A DNA stretch of 64,000 nt from an uncultured Allomuricauda sp. (GTDB lineage: Bacteria; Bacteroidota; Bacteroidia; Flavobacteriales; Flavobacteriaceae). Position 1 is the first letter of the stretch. Each line of letters starts with the position of its first letter. The position numbers were made by a program, and so were the translations under genes. Location of the stretch: NCBI RefSeq assembly GCF_947501165.1, contig NZ_CANMUU010000002.1, positions 1,116,001 to 1,180,000 of the forward strand, given 5' to 3'. The notes under the pieces were generated by a model. That model had not been told where the DNA came from. It worked only from the letters and a program-made list of their open reading frames with translations, and ran no database searches. Shown piece by piece: positions 18,414-26,928 of the stretch.

Positions 18414-19211
18414 ATGGATGTTGAAAAGTACATAGCATCTGGCATCTTGGAGCTTTATGTTTCAGGAGCTTTACCTCCCAAAGAGAATGAGGAGGTACAG
18501 CGCTATGCACGTCAATACCCAGAAATCCAAAAAGAAATTGAAGCTATTGAAGCGACCATTTTGGACCTGACAAAAAAGGCCTCCCCTGGAATGCCCACTG
18601 CTTCTTTTGAAAGTATAGCTTCTAAAATAAATTCAGATAACAGTCCTACCATTATATTGGATTCCACACCTAAAAACAGTTGGGTCACTTTTCTGGGATG
18701 GGCTGCCTCTATCATTTTAGCCGTCGGATTGGTTTGGACATACCTTCAGAACAACGAATTGAAATCTGATATTGAAGTGACCAACAAAACGATGGAACAA
18801 TTGGAGGATTCTTTGTCAAGCATAAAGTTAGAGATAGCCGATAAAGAAAGTATTCTCGAAGAACTTAGGAACAAGGACGTAAGTGTAGTTTTGCTGCAGG
18901 GTCAGCAGGTCTCACCAGCTTCATACGCCAAAGTCTTTTGGAATCCTTCAAATGAAGTGGTGACCATTGATGCGCAAGGTCTTCCTTCACCACCGGAGGG
19001 TTATGATTATCAAGTTTGGTCGCTTGCTTTAAATCCTTTAACACCGACCAGTATCGGACTCCTTTCTGATTTTGATTCCAATGAGGATAAGCTCTTCACA
19101 TTGGAAAACACCAATGAATCGCAAGCGTTCGGTATTACTTTGGAACCTGAAGGAGGAAGTGAAACACCAACTTTAGAACAATTGTATACTTTGGGAACCG
19201 TAGGCCCCTAG
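18414..19211 (+). CDS. Membrane anti-sigma factor (RskA-like)
   Basis: The 265 aa protein begins with a short cytoplasmic helical domain (ALPPKENEEVQRYARQYPE) like RskA-type anti-sigma regions. It has one membrane segment (~95-113), a coiled coil (~115-155), and a C-terminal anti-sigma-K-like domain with YAKVFWNPSNEVVTI, LPSPPEGYDYQVWSL and a FGITLEPEGGSETPT end. It should bind the ECF factor encoded just upstream and release it on an envelope signal. The first base of the ATG follows the sigma stop with no gap. Confidence 0.88.
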   Translation: MDVEKYIASGILELYVSGALPPKENEEVQRYARQYPEIQKEIEAIEATILDLTKKASPGMPTASFESIASKINSDNSPTIILDSTPKNSWVTFLGWAASIILAVGLVWTYLQNNELKSDIEVTNKTMEQLEDSLSSIKLEIADKESILEELRNKDVSVVLLQGQQVSPASYAKVFWNPSNEVVTIDAQGLPSPPEGYDYQVWSLALNPLTPTSIGLLSDFDSNEDKLFTLENTNESQAFGITLEPEGGSETPTLEQLYTLGTVGP

Positions 19212-19228
19212 TGTTTCTCAAACAATAA

Positions 19229-19359
19229 AACGACTGTCTAAAAGTATGGTTGTGTCAACCTGAACTTGTTTCAGGTTCTCTTCAATATTCGTATTTGATA
19301 ATATTGAGATTCTGAAATGAATTCAGAATGACGATTCCCTCTCTTTTTAGACAGCCGTT
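19229..19359. repeat. Nested palindromic repeat element (~130 bp)
   Basis: The outer arms CGACTGTCTAAAAG (19231-19244) and CTTTTTAGACAGCCG (19343-19357) are near-perfect inverted repeats. Inside are three perfect 8-bp hairpins: 19257-19264/19270-19277, 19282-19289/19300-19307, and 19309-19316/19322-19329. The first and third hairpin modules are imperfect inverted copies of each other (GTCAnnCTGA...TTTCAGnnTCTC), so the whole unit is one large palindrome. It lies between the convergent anti-sigma and ompW genes and could also act as a terminator. Similar CTGAA-TTCAG repeats are common in Bacteroidota; transposition by a host enzyme (MITE or REP type) is an inference. No second copy is in the window. 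Confidence 0.75.
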
Positions 19360-19376
19360 CCTATGTTAGAATAATC

Positions 19377-20027
19377 CTATAATTTAACCCCTACGCCAAA
19401 ACCGATAATCCAAGGGTTGATATCCACATCGGCGCCTACTGTGGCTCCTAGTGCACTGGTTGCATCAATGGTTGCATCTGTGCTCAAGAATAAGCGCTTG
19501 ACATCTACATTCAAGAACCATTTGTCATTGAGCATATAATCAAGTCCCCCCTGTAGTGCAAAACCTAAGGACGAATCGTAGTCCACATCATCTGCCACTG
19601 GACCTTCGCCCACTCCGTAAAACAAGGTAAAGTTGACACCTGCACCCAGATAAGGAACAAAATCTCCCCCTGTAAAGTGATACTGCCCCGTAAGCGTTGG
19701 CGGAAGTAGCCATACACTTCCCAAATCTATATCTCCAGCCGCTGTTCCAACCGCTTCCACATCGTGTTTTGCAGTTGCCAAAATCAATTCCACAGACCAG
19801 TTTTCATCAAAAAAATATGATATATCGAATTCTGGGACAAAAGCCGTAGAAATCGATGCATCACCACCTATAGCCTCAATATCCGCACTTTCATCCGGAG
19901 TAACCACAATACCCCGTAGACGAAATTGCCATTTGCTAAAATCATCATTGCCAGGTTGATCCTGCGCCAAAACAAAATTGGCCGTACCTAAAAATACCAT
20001 CATCAAACAAATCCCTAGTTTTCTCAT
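19377..20027 (-). CDS. ompW: OmpW-family outer membrane protein
   Basis: The 216 aa protein has a signal peptide (1-21) and the eight-strand barrel pattern of OmpW: a KWQFRLRGIVVTPDE start, EFDISYFFDENWSVEL, LLPPTLTGQYHF, FVPYLGAGVNFT, GLDYMLNDKWFLNVDVK and a final GFGVGVKL strand ending in Leu. OmpW proteins form narrow hydrophobic channels in the outer membrane. Upstream, a minus-strand TAGTTTTG box (complement of 20050-20057) fits a -7 element. It converges with the sigma/anti-sigma genes across the palindromic repeat. Confidence 0.88.
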   Translation of the reverse strand: MRKLGICLMMVFLGTANFVLAQDQPGNDDFSKWQFRLRGIVVTPDESADIEAIGGDASISTAFVPEFDISYFFDENWSVELILATAKHDVEAVGTAAGDIDLGSVWLLPPTLTGQYHFTGGDFVPYLGAGVNFTLFYGVGEGPVADDVDYDSSLGFALQGGLDYMLNDKWFLNVDVKRLFLSTDATIDATSALGATVGADVDINPWIIGFGVGVKL

Positions 20028-20204
20028 CGTTGCTTTTTTAAAGTTTTGTCAAAACTAGTTCACCATATATTCTAAGAATATGACGATTATCATTGGTAAA
20101 AAATACAGCTTAACATCTTTGCCGTATTAAAAATCCAGCTGTGGAATACCTAAAAAAAGACGAGAATTAACTGGTATATTGCAGCTCATAAATTCGTATT
20201 GAAT

Positions 20205-20744
20205 ATGGAGGGATTAATGTCATATAAATTTCAAATTCTAATTACCATTGTATTACTGCTACTCATTTTTGCTCTTAATTCTTTGGCAAAAAGAGCGATT
20301 AGAAGATTTGGAAAAATCAGTGCCATCAATATGAACAGCAGAAAGGTTATTTTCTATTTGAGCAACTTATTTTTCTATGGACTTGCTTTAATAGCTATTA
20401 CCTTGGTGTGGGGCGTTGATTTAAAGGAATTTTCCGTTTTTATTTCTTCAATGCTTGCCATTGTTGGAATCGGTTTTGTGGCCCAATGGTCCATTCTTTC
20501 CAATCTTACGGCCAGTGTGATTCTATTTTTTAGTCATCCTTTACGTTTGGGTGATAGAATACGGGTTTTGGATAAGGATTTTGACTGGACAGGGGAGGTT
20601 GAGGATATAAGTGGGTTTTATCTTTTTATGCGAACTGATGACGGCCGGAGCATAACCATACCTACAAACTTGGTCATTCAGAAAGGTATAGAAATTTTAT
20701 CTCATGAAGATGGAAAACCTAAGGGTGTATTAGAAAACGAATAA
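20205..20744 (+). CDS. Small MscS-type mechanosensitive channel domain protein
   Basis: From the ATG at 20205 the protein is 179 aa. It has a membrane helix at ~8-25 with a basic KRAIRRFGK end, two more helices (~50-70 and ~77-95), a pore-helix-like GIGFVAQWSILSNLTASVILFF segment, and the MscS beta domain (PLRLGDRIRVLD, GEVEDISGFYLFMRTDDGRSITIPTN). The large C-terminal alpha/beta cage of MscS is missing, as in many short Bacteroidota homologues. It likely forms a tension-gated channel in the inner membrane. A TTG two codons upstream and an ATG at 20217 are other possible starts. Confidence 0.82.
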   Translation: MEGLMSYKFQILITIVLLLLIFALNSLAKRAIRRFGKISAINMNSRKVIFYLSNLFFYGLALIAITLVWGVDLKEFSVFISSMLAIVGIGFVAQWSILSNLTASVILFFSHPLRLGDRIRVLDKDFDWTGEVEDISGFYLFMRTDDGRSITIPTNLVIQKGIEILSHEDGKPKGVLENE

Positions 20745-20769
20745 ACGCCATAAGTATACCTATGGCGTT
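20744..20769. terminator. Hairpin between convergent mscS-like and TPR genes
   Basis: AACGCCATA (20744-20752) and TATGGCGTT (20761-20769) form a perfect 9-bp stem with an 8-base loop. T-rich sequence follows only on the minus side (TTTATTC), so it is a fair but not strong bidirectional terminator. Confidence 0.5.
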
Positions 20770-20807
20770 CATCAAAACAATCCTAAACAAAACACTAGAT
20801 TACTACA

Positions 20808-22082
20808 TCATAATTCTTGAATGGCTTTTTCCATATTTGGACCCAATTCAAATGAAGCTTCCATCAATTCTTCTTTCAAGGCCTTAACATCATCAAGGTA
20901 CCCATTTGCCTTGTAAATCTGTGCCATATGATATTGTGCCATAGGCTCGAAAGTTTTTCCTTTCACGTGCGTTTCCATTACTTCCATGGCCTTCCCACTT
21001 TTGCCATCCTTTAAATAGCTGTAAGCCAACAAATCATAGGTTTCCGGAGTAGAGCGATTAGTAATCTCTGAGTTTGCAATATCCAATGCTTTATAGGTCA
21101 CCTCTCCGTTTCCTAAATAGTATTCAATTTTATGGGTATTGTACATAATCCCATACGAAGAATTTTGAACCTTAGTGTGAAAATCCTCAAGGGCTTTAGC
21201 TTTAATCTCTTCGCTTTGCATATACTCTGCAACCTCTGCTTTAAACAAATTCAAATCTGGGGATTGATTTGTTTTTTCAATAGCCTCTATTATACGAAGT
21301 GCTTCTTCCGCATTGCGTTCATATGAAAACACAATCCAAGCAATTCCCTTTTTTGCATAAGCATTGTTTGAATCCAATTGAAGCGCCATTAGATAATGTC
21401 GGTATGCATCTTCAATCCGTCCATCATGTCCGTAAAAATCTGCTAAGTTGGTATACGCCCATAAACGTAGTCCAAGATTTTTTGAAGAATCTGCTTTCTC
21501 TTTGGCTTTTTCCATAAAACGAATGGCAGTTTCCAAATCCCCCTTATGGTCATTCCATTTTGCCACGCGAATGAGATACCCAAAATCCGATAGGTTTTGG
21601 ATGCTGTCCAGATACTTTGATGCTGTCGTATAGTTCCCCAATTCCATGTGCAAATCGAACAAAAGACTTTGCGAAGCATTAACACCACTTCCCATTTCTC
21701 TTGCTCTTTTGGCCAATACCAAGGCTTCTTTAAATCGATGTTGAGCAATGTAATTTCGGGCCAAGGCCCTTAAATATCCTGATTTTCCAATCGCAGCTTC
21801 CTCCAGTGCTTTTTTTAAAGCGCGCTCAGCATCCTTCAAATATTCTATATTTCCAGAGGTTTTGAAAAAACGGCCGTACTCTTTCGCCACATTGCCAAGA
21901 GCCAAGGTCTGTAAGCTATCAGATTTAATTTTACCATTCCACAGTTCATAGAATTTTGATGTGCTTTCAACTTCTGAAGTTTTCAGGTATTTATTGTAAT
22001 CGTCGACATCGGTTATCGATGTTTTTTCTTTTGAGCAAGAAATTAGCAGAACTAATGCAAATAGTGTGAGTATTCTTTTCAT
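20808..22082 (-). CDS. Tetratricopeptide-repeat lipoprotein
   Basis: The 424 aa protein starts with a lipobox (LLISC, Cys16) and consists almost entirely of helical TPR-like pairs, such as YLRALARNYIAQHRFKEAL, LRLWAYTNLADFYGHDGRI and AYRHYLMALQLDSNNAYAKK. TPR proteins act as scaffolds. It is last in a minus-strand series after two DUF4331 genes, with a 74 bp gap, and this trio suggests a common periplasmic or surface assembly. No enzyme motif is seen. Confidence 0.82.
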   Translation of the reverse strand: MKRILTLFALVLLISCSKEKTSITDVDDYNKYLKTSEVESTSKFYELWNGKIKSDSLQTLALGNVAKEYGRFFKTSGNIEYLKDAERALKKALEEAAIGKSGYLRALARNYIAQHRFKEALVLAKRAREMGSGVNASQSLLFDLHMELGNYTTASKYLDSIQNLSDFGYLIRVAKWNDHKGDLETAIRFMEKAKEKADSSKNLGLRLWAYTNLADFYGHDGRIEDAYRHYLMALQLDSNNAYAKKGIAWIVFSYERNAEEALRIIEAIEKTNQSPDLNLFKAEVAEYMQSEEIKAKALEDFHTKVQNSSYGIMYNTHKIEYYLGNGEVTYKALDIANSEITNRSTPETYDLLAYSYLKDGKSGKAMEVMETHVKGKTFEPMAQYHMAQIYKANGYLDDVKALKEELMEASFELGPNMEKAIQEL

Positions 22083-22156
22083 GTTGTGACTTTTGTTTTA
22101 GTGGATAAAAAAGGGAGGTTCATAATGTCCCCTCCCCTCTCTTTCATAACAATTTC

Positions 22157-22891
22157 CTATTCAGGGTCACCCAAATACGGGAAATCAGTTGAGATATCGG
22201 CAGTCAATCCAACTCCATCCGATGTTAATCGAGGAAGATCGGCAGTACCGTCATCATCCAAATCCTGCCCACTAAATCTATCCCCTTGGGCGCCACCAAA
22301 GAACAGAATCAGTGAAACATCAATTATATCGTCACTGGGTGTTCTTCCTGTCAATGCCACCTCGTCTCCATCCGGAACCAAAATGATTCCATCATTGTCG
22401 AAATCCGTTCCTGGATTAAAGTAGGTTGTTGGCAAATCTGGAGCAACATCCAAAGCATCCGCAGCCAAAACTGTGGTCAGTTGTTCTGCTGTAAGGCCTA
22501 GAATATTATTTTCATAATCGACTGCCATGGGGTCCAATCCTAACTTTAAGGCATATACGTCGTGATATTGTTCCAATCTTGCTTGGAATCCAGTCTGGAA
22601 AGTGGCCACCATTTCGGAAGGAATTGTAACATTATGTGCATCTTTTACACTGGGTTGCCCATCCATATCAAAGCTCAACGTGGTGTTAATTCCTGGTCTA
22701 CCCATGTGGTCTACTTGCGCAAAAGTTCCAGAAAAGTCAATTCCGGTCATTCCATCATCCTCCATCATCATCCCGTCATCTTCCATTCCCATATCATCCG
22801 GTAGCATAACGTCATCATCATTATTACAGGACACCATGAAGAGTCCCATTAAAAATGAAGCAAAAAATATCTTTATAAGTTGTGTTTTCAT
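22157..22891 (-). CDS. DUF4331-family lipoprotein, C-terminal-half type
   Basis: From the ATG at 22891 the protein is 244 aa, with a lipobox (FMVSC) and an acidic Met/Asp/Gly-rich spacer (repeated DDGM units, ~27-52). The rest matches the second half of DUF4331 proteins: FAQVDHMGRPGINTTL, a long helical part, PDGDEVALTGRTPSDDIIDVSL, and a DLDDDGTADLPRLTSDGVG end. The first half of the family is encoded as a separate gene 19 bp upstream. Both are exported independently, so this is a split pair rather than a frameshift. A TTG at 22903 would add four residues but weakens the signal. Confidence 0.82.
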   Translation of the reverse strand: MKTQLIKIFFASFLMGLFMVSCNNDDDVMLPDDMGMEDDGMMMEDDGMTGIDFSGTFAQVDHMGRPGINTTLSFDMDGQPSVKDAHNVTIPSEMVATFQTGFQARLEQYHDVYALKLGLDPMAVDYENNILGLTAEQLTTVLAADALDVAPDLPTTYFNPGTDFDNDGIILVPDGDEVALTGRTPSDDIIDVSLILFFGGAQGDRFSGQDLDDDGTADLPRLTSDGVGLTADISTDFPYLGDPE

Positions 22892-22910
22892 CTTTATGTT
22901 CAATTAGCGA

Positions 22911-23603
22911 TTATTGTTTTCTATTGGTGGTTACCCAAGTTTTATACACGGTCAAACCCAAGGGGTTAGTAGCCGTAGGAGAACCCAAAAGCGAGTTTGG
23001 AATTTCAATGATTATGGACAATGTATTGGCCCCGTCAAAAGTATCCGTTGCCTCATCTGAGGGTAAAAATCCTCCTACTGCAGAATCAAGTTCTGGAGAA
23101 ATCACGGCATTAAATTGAAAGAAATCAAAGAAAAAAGGGTCTTGTCTTGGTCCGGCAAATAAGGAAACACCGTTGGAAGTAGTCTCTATTATAGGTGTTG
23201 CATCTGAAATCTCAACATCCCCCAAAGGAGAATTGGCAAGTACTTCACTGCTCAAACCGGTTTGAGCTGGTGATGCGGGTCCAAAGAAATACATTCTTCC
23301 GTCTCTAGCTATGGCCTGGATGACTCTATCTTCAATCAAATCACCATCCAAATCAATATTGATTTCGGTAAGTACATCTTCATCAAAGCTACCGTAGGGA
23401 AGCTCAGGAAGTACATCGGACTGAAGATCCACAATGAAAACGGTATTGTCCGAACCTTCAGAGGGTTCAAAAGCAAAAAAATCGGCAATATCCGATGTAG
23501 TTGCTGTGGAACTTGGCGCATCAATATGGTCTGCTGCGACGAAAATCGCAGTAATCAGCAATAAGCCGAGAGTTCCCGTGAGAAGCTTAGTTGTTTTTTT
23601 CAT
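22911..23603 (-). CDS. DUF4331-family exported protein, N-terminal-half type
   Basis: The 230 aa protein has a signal peptide (1-23) and then ADHIDAPSSTATTSDIADFFAF, the DUF4331 start motif (HxxAP plus DxYAF-like). It continues with VFIVDLQSDVLPELP, TEINIDLDGDLIEDR, and a GPRQDPFFFDFFQFN motif close to the family's DPFFxD block. It ends with SIIIEIPNSLLG. DUF4331 proteins are secreted and of unknown function. This is the first gene of the minus-strand trio and lies divergent to the LETM1-like gene. Confidence 0.82.
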   Translation of the reverse strand: MKKTTKLLTGTLGLLLITAIFVAADHIDAPSSTATTSDIADFFAFEPSEGSDNTVFIVDLQSDVLPELPYGSFDEDVLTEINIDLDGDLIEDRVIQAIARDGRMYFFGPASPAQTGLSSEVLANSPLGDVEISDATPIIETTSNGVSLFAGPRQDPFFFDFFQFNAVISPELDSAVGGFLPSDEATDTFDGANTLSIIIEIPNSLLGSPTATNPLGLTVYKTWVTTNRKQ

Positions 23604-23770
23604 TTTGTTAATTGGATTTTGTGTTAATACGCTCCTACGTACGGAAGGTAAAAAGAGAGGGTTTGGTTTTGGTTTGTTAAAATTTTCTTAATAGAATTTT
23701 GATGTATTTCAATTCATTCCTTAAGAAAAATCTGCTATTTTGTACTCCCTAAGGATAACCTGCTTGACCG

Positions 23771-24961
23771 ATGAACCCTTCCGCAACAGGCTGGATAAAT
23801 AAATTTGGCCATTTGGTCCAAAAACAGCCCATCCTCCTGTCAGGTCAGGACGAGCTCTATCTGTATCTAAAAAAAATAGGCTTTGTTTATGGAATTCATA
23901 TTGATGTGTTCCCACTTATCTCAACTGAACTAAGGCTAACCGAAGACGAAATCGCTAAAATCAATTTATTGGTAGCGCTCTATTTAACCTTTCAATTGGA
24001 GCGAAAAGAAGAGGATTTTGATGCTTTTGTGGACACTGTTTTTGCCTATTACAAATCTTTGGAGGTAGGGAAAATATCTTTTTTAAATAAAATATTGAGC
24101 GCCAAGCGTACCGAATCCCAATTGGAAAAACTAATTGATTCACGCATTTATTTAGGGGGTAGTGCCTTTAGCAGAGCTTTCGGAAACAGCATTACCAATT
24201 CTTTGCTTTTTGTTGATGTACTTATTTTCAGGACGTATCTCAATGGAAAAAAATCTGGAATGGAACATGCAAAACTGCTCGAGTATGTTACCATGAACAT
24301 TGCTTACCACAGTCTAAATTCTAAGGAAAGTACTAAAAACGATGATAAATTTATCCAATTATTGGCTTCTTCCTTAACCTTTGTTGATTTAGATGAAACC
24401 GATTTTGACAGTACGTATCGGAATCTTTTAGCGCTGAATTTTACCCAAGAAGAAAAGAATTATTTTTTGGACATGGCCTGTCTTACCATTTGGGAAGATA
24501 AGTCGATTGACCTAACAGAATCCAATTACATTTTTGAACTGGGAAAGGACTTGGGAAAGTCAATTAAAGAGGTTGAGAATTCAATGAATTTGGTAATCAA
24601 CTTCTTCGAAAAAAACAAGTCAAGAATTGGATATTTGAGTGATAAAAATGTAGCTTTTCAGTTCTATCAAGGGATGTCCAAAAACGTAAGCAAACTTATT
24701 TTAAGGAACAGTAAAAGACTTAAAAAAGAACTTGCGGAAAGTAAGGAATTAGTCTCGCTGTTATCCAAATCCACGGTGAAAGAACTTACCCCAGAAGAGC
24801 GAAGAAAAATGCAAAATCAACTCTTGGATATTTTCAAAACCATTCCTTCATTGGCTATTTTTATGTTGCCAGGAGGTGCCGTTTTATTACCTATTTTTAT
24901 AAAATTAATTCCTAAATTGTTACCATCGGCTTTTGACGATAATCGAGTGGATGAAAACTAG
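23771..24961 (+). CDS. LETM1-related protein (biofilm-associated type)
   Basis: The 396 aa protein is mostly alpha-helical with no signal peptide. The last ~60 residues (TPEERRKMQNQLLDIFKTI, IFMLPGGAVLLP, KLIPKLLPSAF) closely follow the LETM1 domain, which in mitochondria has a basic helix, one membrane segment and a FPxxLPSxF end. Bacterial proteins with this end are annotated as LETM1-related and biofilm-associated. The rest (~60-330) is an uncharacterised helical region. The single hydrophobic segment (~365-385) suggests inner-membrane attachment. A cation-exchange role is not demonstrated. It is a single gene divergent from the DUF4331 set. Confidence 0.72.
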   Translation: MNPSATGWINKFGHLVQKQPILLSGQDELYLYLKKIGFVYGIHIDVFPLISTELRLTEDEIAKINLLVALYLTFQLERKEEDFDAFVDTVFAYYKSLEVGKISFLNKILSAKRTESQLEKLIDSRIYLGGSAFSRAFGNSITNSLLFVDVLIFRTYLNGKKSGMEHAKLLEYVTMNIAYHSLNSKESTKNDDKFIQLLASSLTFVDLDETDFDSTYRNLLALNFTQEEKNYFLDMACLTIWEDKSIDLTESNYIFELGKDLGKSIKEVENSMNLVINFFEKNKSRIGYLSDKNVAFQFYQGMSKNVSKLILRNSKRLKKELAESKELVSLLSKSTVKELTPEERRKMQNQLLDIFKTIPSLAIFMLPGGAVLLPIFIKLIPKLLPSAFDDNRVDEN

Positions 24962-25050
24962 CAAATTGACTCAAATTTAGCAGTATAAGAAAAAACTATA
25001 GTTATTTTTTATACAAATCAAATTATTGATTTCCAATTATTTAAATAACC

Positions 25051-25806
25051 TTATTCCAACCATAACTTAAAGTCCTTTACTCGCTCTCGACTTACGATGA
25101 TTTCTTGGTCGTTAAACCGGTTTAGTTTGATTTGAAGCCTAGAATTTGTGTAAGAAATGATGTCTTTTATGTGACTTATGTTCACATAAAATTTTCGGCT
25201 TACCCGAAAGAAAGTTTGGGGCGACAATTCTTCTTCTAGGTTTTCCAAGGTCGTGTCCAAAAGATAATTTCTCCCATCCAAAGTTGCTGCATAGGTACCC
25301 TTGTTCTCGCTATAAAAACATTCCACCTCATCGGCATTTATAATCTTAAGATGCTGCCCCACTTTTGCCGTAAATCTTTTTTTGTACTCACGTTCCAATG
25401 GGTTGGTCAACAACTTTTTTATATCGTTGAAATCGACAGAAATTTTTTGGTGTTCCGGCTTCAGTTCACGAAACTTTTTAATGGCACTTTCCAGCTCTTC
25501 ATCATCTATGGGTTTTAGCAAATAATCTATGCTGTTTAACTTAAAAGCTTGTAGTGCATATTCATCATATGCCGTAGTAAAAATGATGGCACTTTTTACC
25601 TCAATGATCTCAAAAATTTCAAAAGAAAGTCCATCGGATAATTGAATGTCCAAAAAGATAAGGTCGGGATGGGGATTGTTTTGAAACCATTCCACAGCTT
25701 CATCCACAGAATGGAGCATGGTAGATACTTCCACATCCAATTCAGCCAGCAATCTGCTCAATCTTCGAGCCGCAGGTTTTTCATCTTCTATAATGATAAC
25801 ATTCAT
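25051..25806 (-). CDS. LytTR-family response regulator
   Basis: The 251 aa protein has a receiver domain (~1-120) with phosphoacceptor Asp53 (LIFLDIQ), acidic Glu7-Asp8 (IIIEDE), a Thr in FTTAYDE and a Lys in YLLKPID. A LytTR DNA-binding domain follows (~145-251), with FYSENKGTYAATLDGRNYLL and FFRVSRKFYVNISHI. It is last in the operon after the three 2TM genes and the LytS-type kinase at 26929, its evident partner. A role in controlling this same operon is likely but not shown by a visible site. Confidence 0.93.
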   Translation of the reverse strand: MNVIIIEDEKPAARRLSRLLAELDVEVSTMLHSVDEAVEWFQNNPHPDLIFLDIQLSDGLSFEIFEIIEVKSAIIFTTAYDEYALQAFKLNSIDYLLKPIDDEELESAIKKFRELKPEHQKISVDFNDIKKLLTNPLEREYKKRFTAKVGQHLKIINADEVECFYSENKGTYAATLDGRNYLLDTTLENLEEELSPQTFFRVSRKFYVNISHIKDIISYTNSRLQIKLNRFNDQEIIVSRERVKDFKLWLE

Positions 25807-25856
25807 GTATTCTGTTTGAAATTTAAAAATAATGGTGATAGTTTAATTTCCATAAG

Positions 25857-26177
25857 TCATCTTCTGAACTTTTTGGCCTCCTCCCTATCCTTTTCCATAA
25901 ACTTGCGTATTTGACGCTCTTCCCAGTTTTTCCCAAAAAAGGGATTGTATTTAAAGGTATGGGCTGCATGAAACAGTACACCTATACCCCAAAAAACTGG
26001 CGTTACAAAATGGCCCCATTCCCAAAAGGAGTCGGATCTTGCAACGATATTGGCCAGGATAAAAACATTTACAGCCACATAGACTGCCAAATGTATGTAG
26101 AAACCCTTTATCTCGTCAACACGCTTTTTTGCCCTCTTGAATTTATCGTTTTCCAAGTTTTCCATGATTATCTCCAT
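25857..26177 (-). CDS. 2TM domain protein (copy 1)
   Basis: The 106 aa protein is almost only a 2TM domain: a KFKRAKKRVDEIKGFYIHLAVY start, two membrane helices (~30-48 and ~58-76), and an ending NPFFGKNWEERQIRKFMEKD. The same ends occur in two neighbouring proteins and in the kinase C terminus. The ATG at 26177 overlaps the upstream stop; an ATG four codons later (26165) is equally possible. It lies 50 bp before the LytTR regulator gene. Function is unknown, probably a membrane partner of the sensor. Confidence 0.85.
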   Translation of the reverse strand: MEIIMENLENDKFKRAKKRVDEIKGFYIHLAVYVAVNVFILANIVARSDSFWEWGHFVTPVFWGIGVLFHAAHTFKYNPFFGKNWEERQIRKFMEKDREEAKKFRR

Positions 26178-26476
26178 TTTTTGATTTCGTTGTCCTCTTC
26201 TTTGTCCATATATTCCCTAATCTTCCGTTCTTCCCAGGCTTTCCCAAAAAAGGGATTTAAATCGAAGGTTTTTATTGCTTGAAAAATGAGACCAATACTT
26301 AGGCCAAACGCAGCCCAAAGGAACCACATATATCTCCATTCGTTCACATAGTAATTTAAGGCCCCAAGGCCTGAAATAATCAATACATATGCGGTAAGAC
26401 TAGTATAAAACTTTCGTATTCTACCTACTCGTTCTTTGGCTTTGATGTATTTAGTTTCGTTCGTGTTGGATTCCAT
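26168..26476 (-). CDS. 2TM domain protein (copy 2)
   Basis: The 102 aa protein has the motif KYIKAKERVGRIRKFYTSLTAY, two membrane helices, and the ending NPFFGKAWEERKIREYMDKE. It is most like its two neighbours, pointing to local gene duplication. It overlaps the next 2TM gene by 10 bp and follows the 26512 gene by 35 bp. No catalytic residues are evident. Confidence 0.85.
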   Translation of the reverse strand: MESNTNETKYIKAKERVGRIRKFYTSLTAYVLIISGLGALNYYVNEWRYMWFLWAAFGLSIGLIFQAIKTFDLNPFFGKAWEERKIREYMDKEEDNEIKKWR

Positions 26477-26511
26477 GATTATGTGTTATTGGTTAGTTCT
26501 TTAAAATTATA

Positions 26512-26790
26512 TTAAAATTTGTCTTTTTCCATCAATTCCTTAATCTTACGTTGTTCCCATCCCTTTCCTAAAAAAGGATTTTTATCATAAGCACTCATCC
26601 AATGGCCCAGTAATCCAATTCCCCATCCAATAGCTGGAAAAATAACCCAAGGGAAACTGCTGGAAATGTAATTGAAATAAGCCAATAGAGGAATAACGAT
26701 GGCATATGCCGTGAGGTTGGAATAAAAGCCCTTTATGCATTCCACCCTTTCCTTGGCCTTTTTGTATCTGTAGTCTGTGATGTTTTCCAT
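26512..26790 (-). CDS. 2TM domain protein (copy 3)
   Basis: At 92 aa this is the shortest copy: RYKKAKERVECIKGFYSNLTAY, two membrane helices (~27-45 and ~48-66), and NPFLGKGWEQRKIKELMEKD at the end. It sits 138 bp downstream of the kinase whose C-terminal domain resembles it closely. The gap before it holds no gene and could contain an internal promoter. Confidence 0.85.
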   Translation of the reverse strand: MENITDYRYKKAKERVECIKGFYSNLTAYAIVIPLLAYFNYISSSFPWVIFPAIGWGIGLLGHWMSAYDKNPFLGKGWEQRKIKELMEKDKF

Positions 26791-26928
26791 TTTGATATGT
26801 TTTTAAGTTTGATTTTTAATTGCATACCAAATTTCATCATCTTTGGAGGGTTTTGGAAAAGGGTTTTACTGAGTTGTAGATTTTGAAGGATGGACTGAAA
26901 AAAATTGAAGTATTAATGTGATTTACTT

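Noticed and set aside
22086-22907. Plus-strand open frames of about 100 codons opposite the DUF4331 genes
   Set aside because: They are shadows of strongly supported secreted proteins on the minus strand and show low-complexity Ser/Pro composition.
22157-23603. Frameshifted DUF4331 pseudogene
   Set aside because: Each part has its own start and export signal, and a 19-bp gap separates them, so a split gene pair is more likely.
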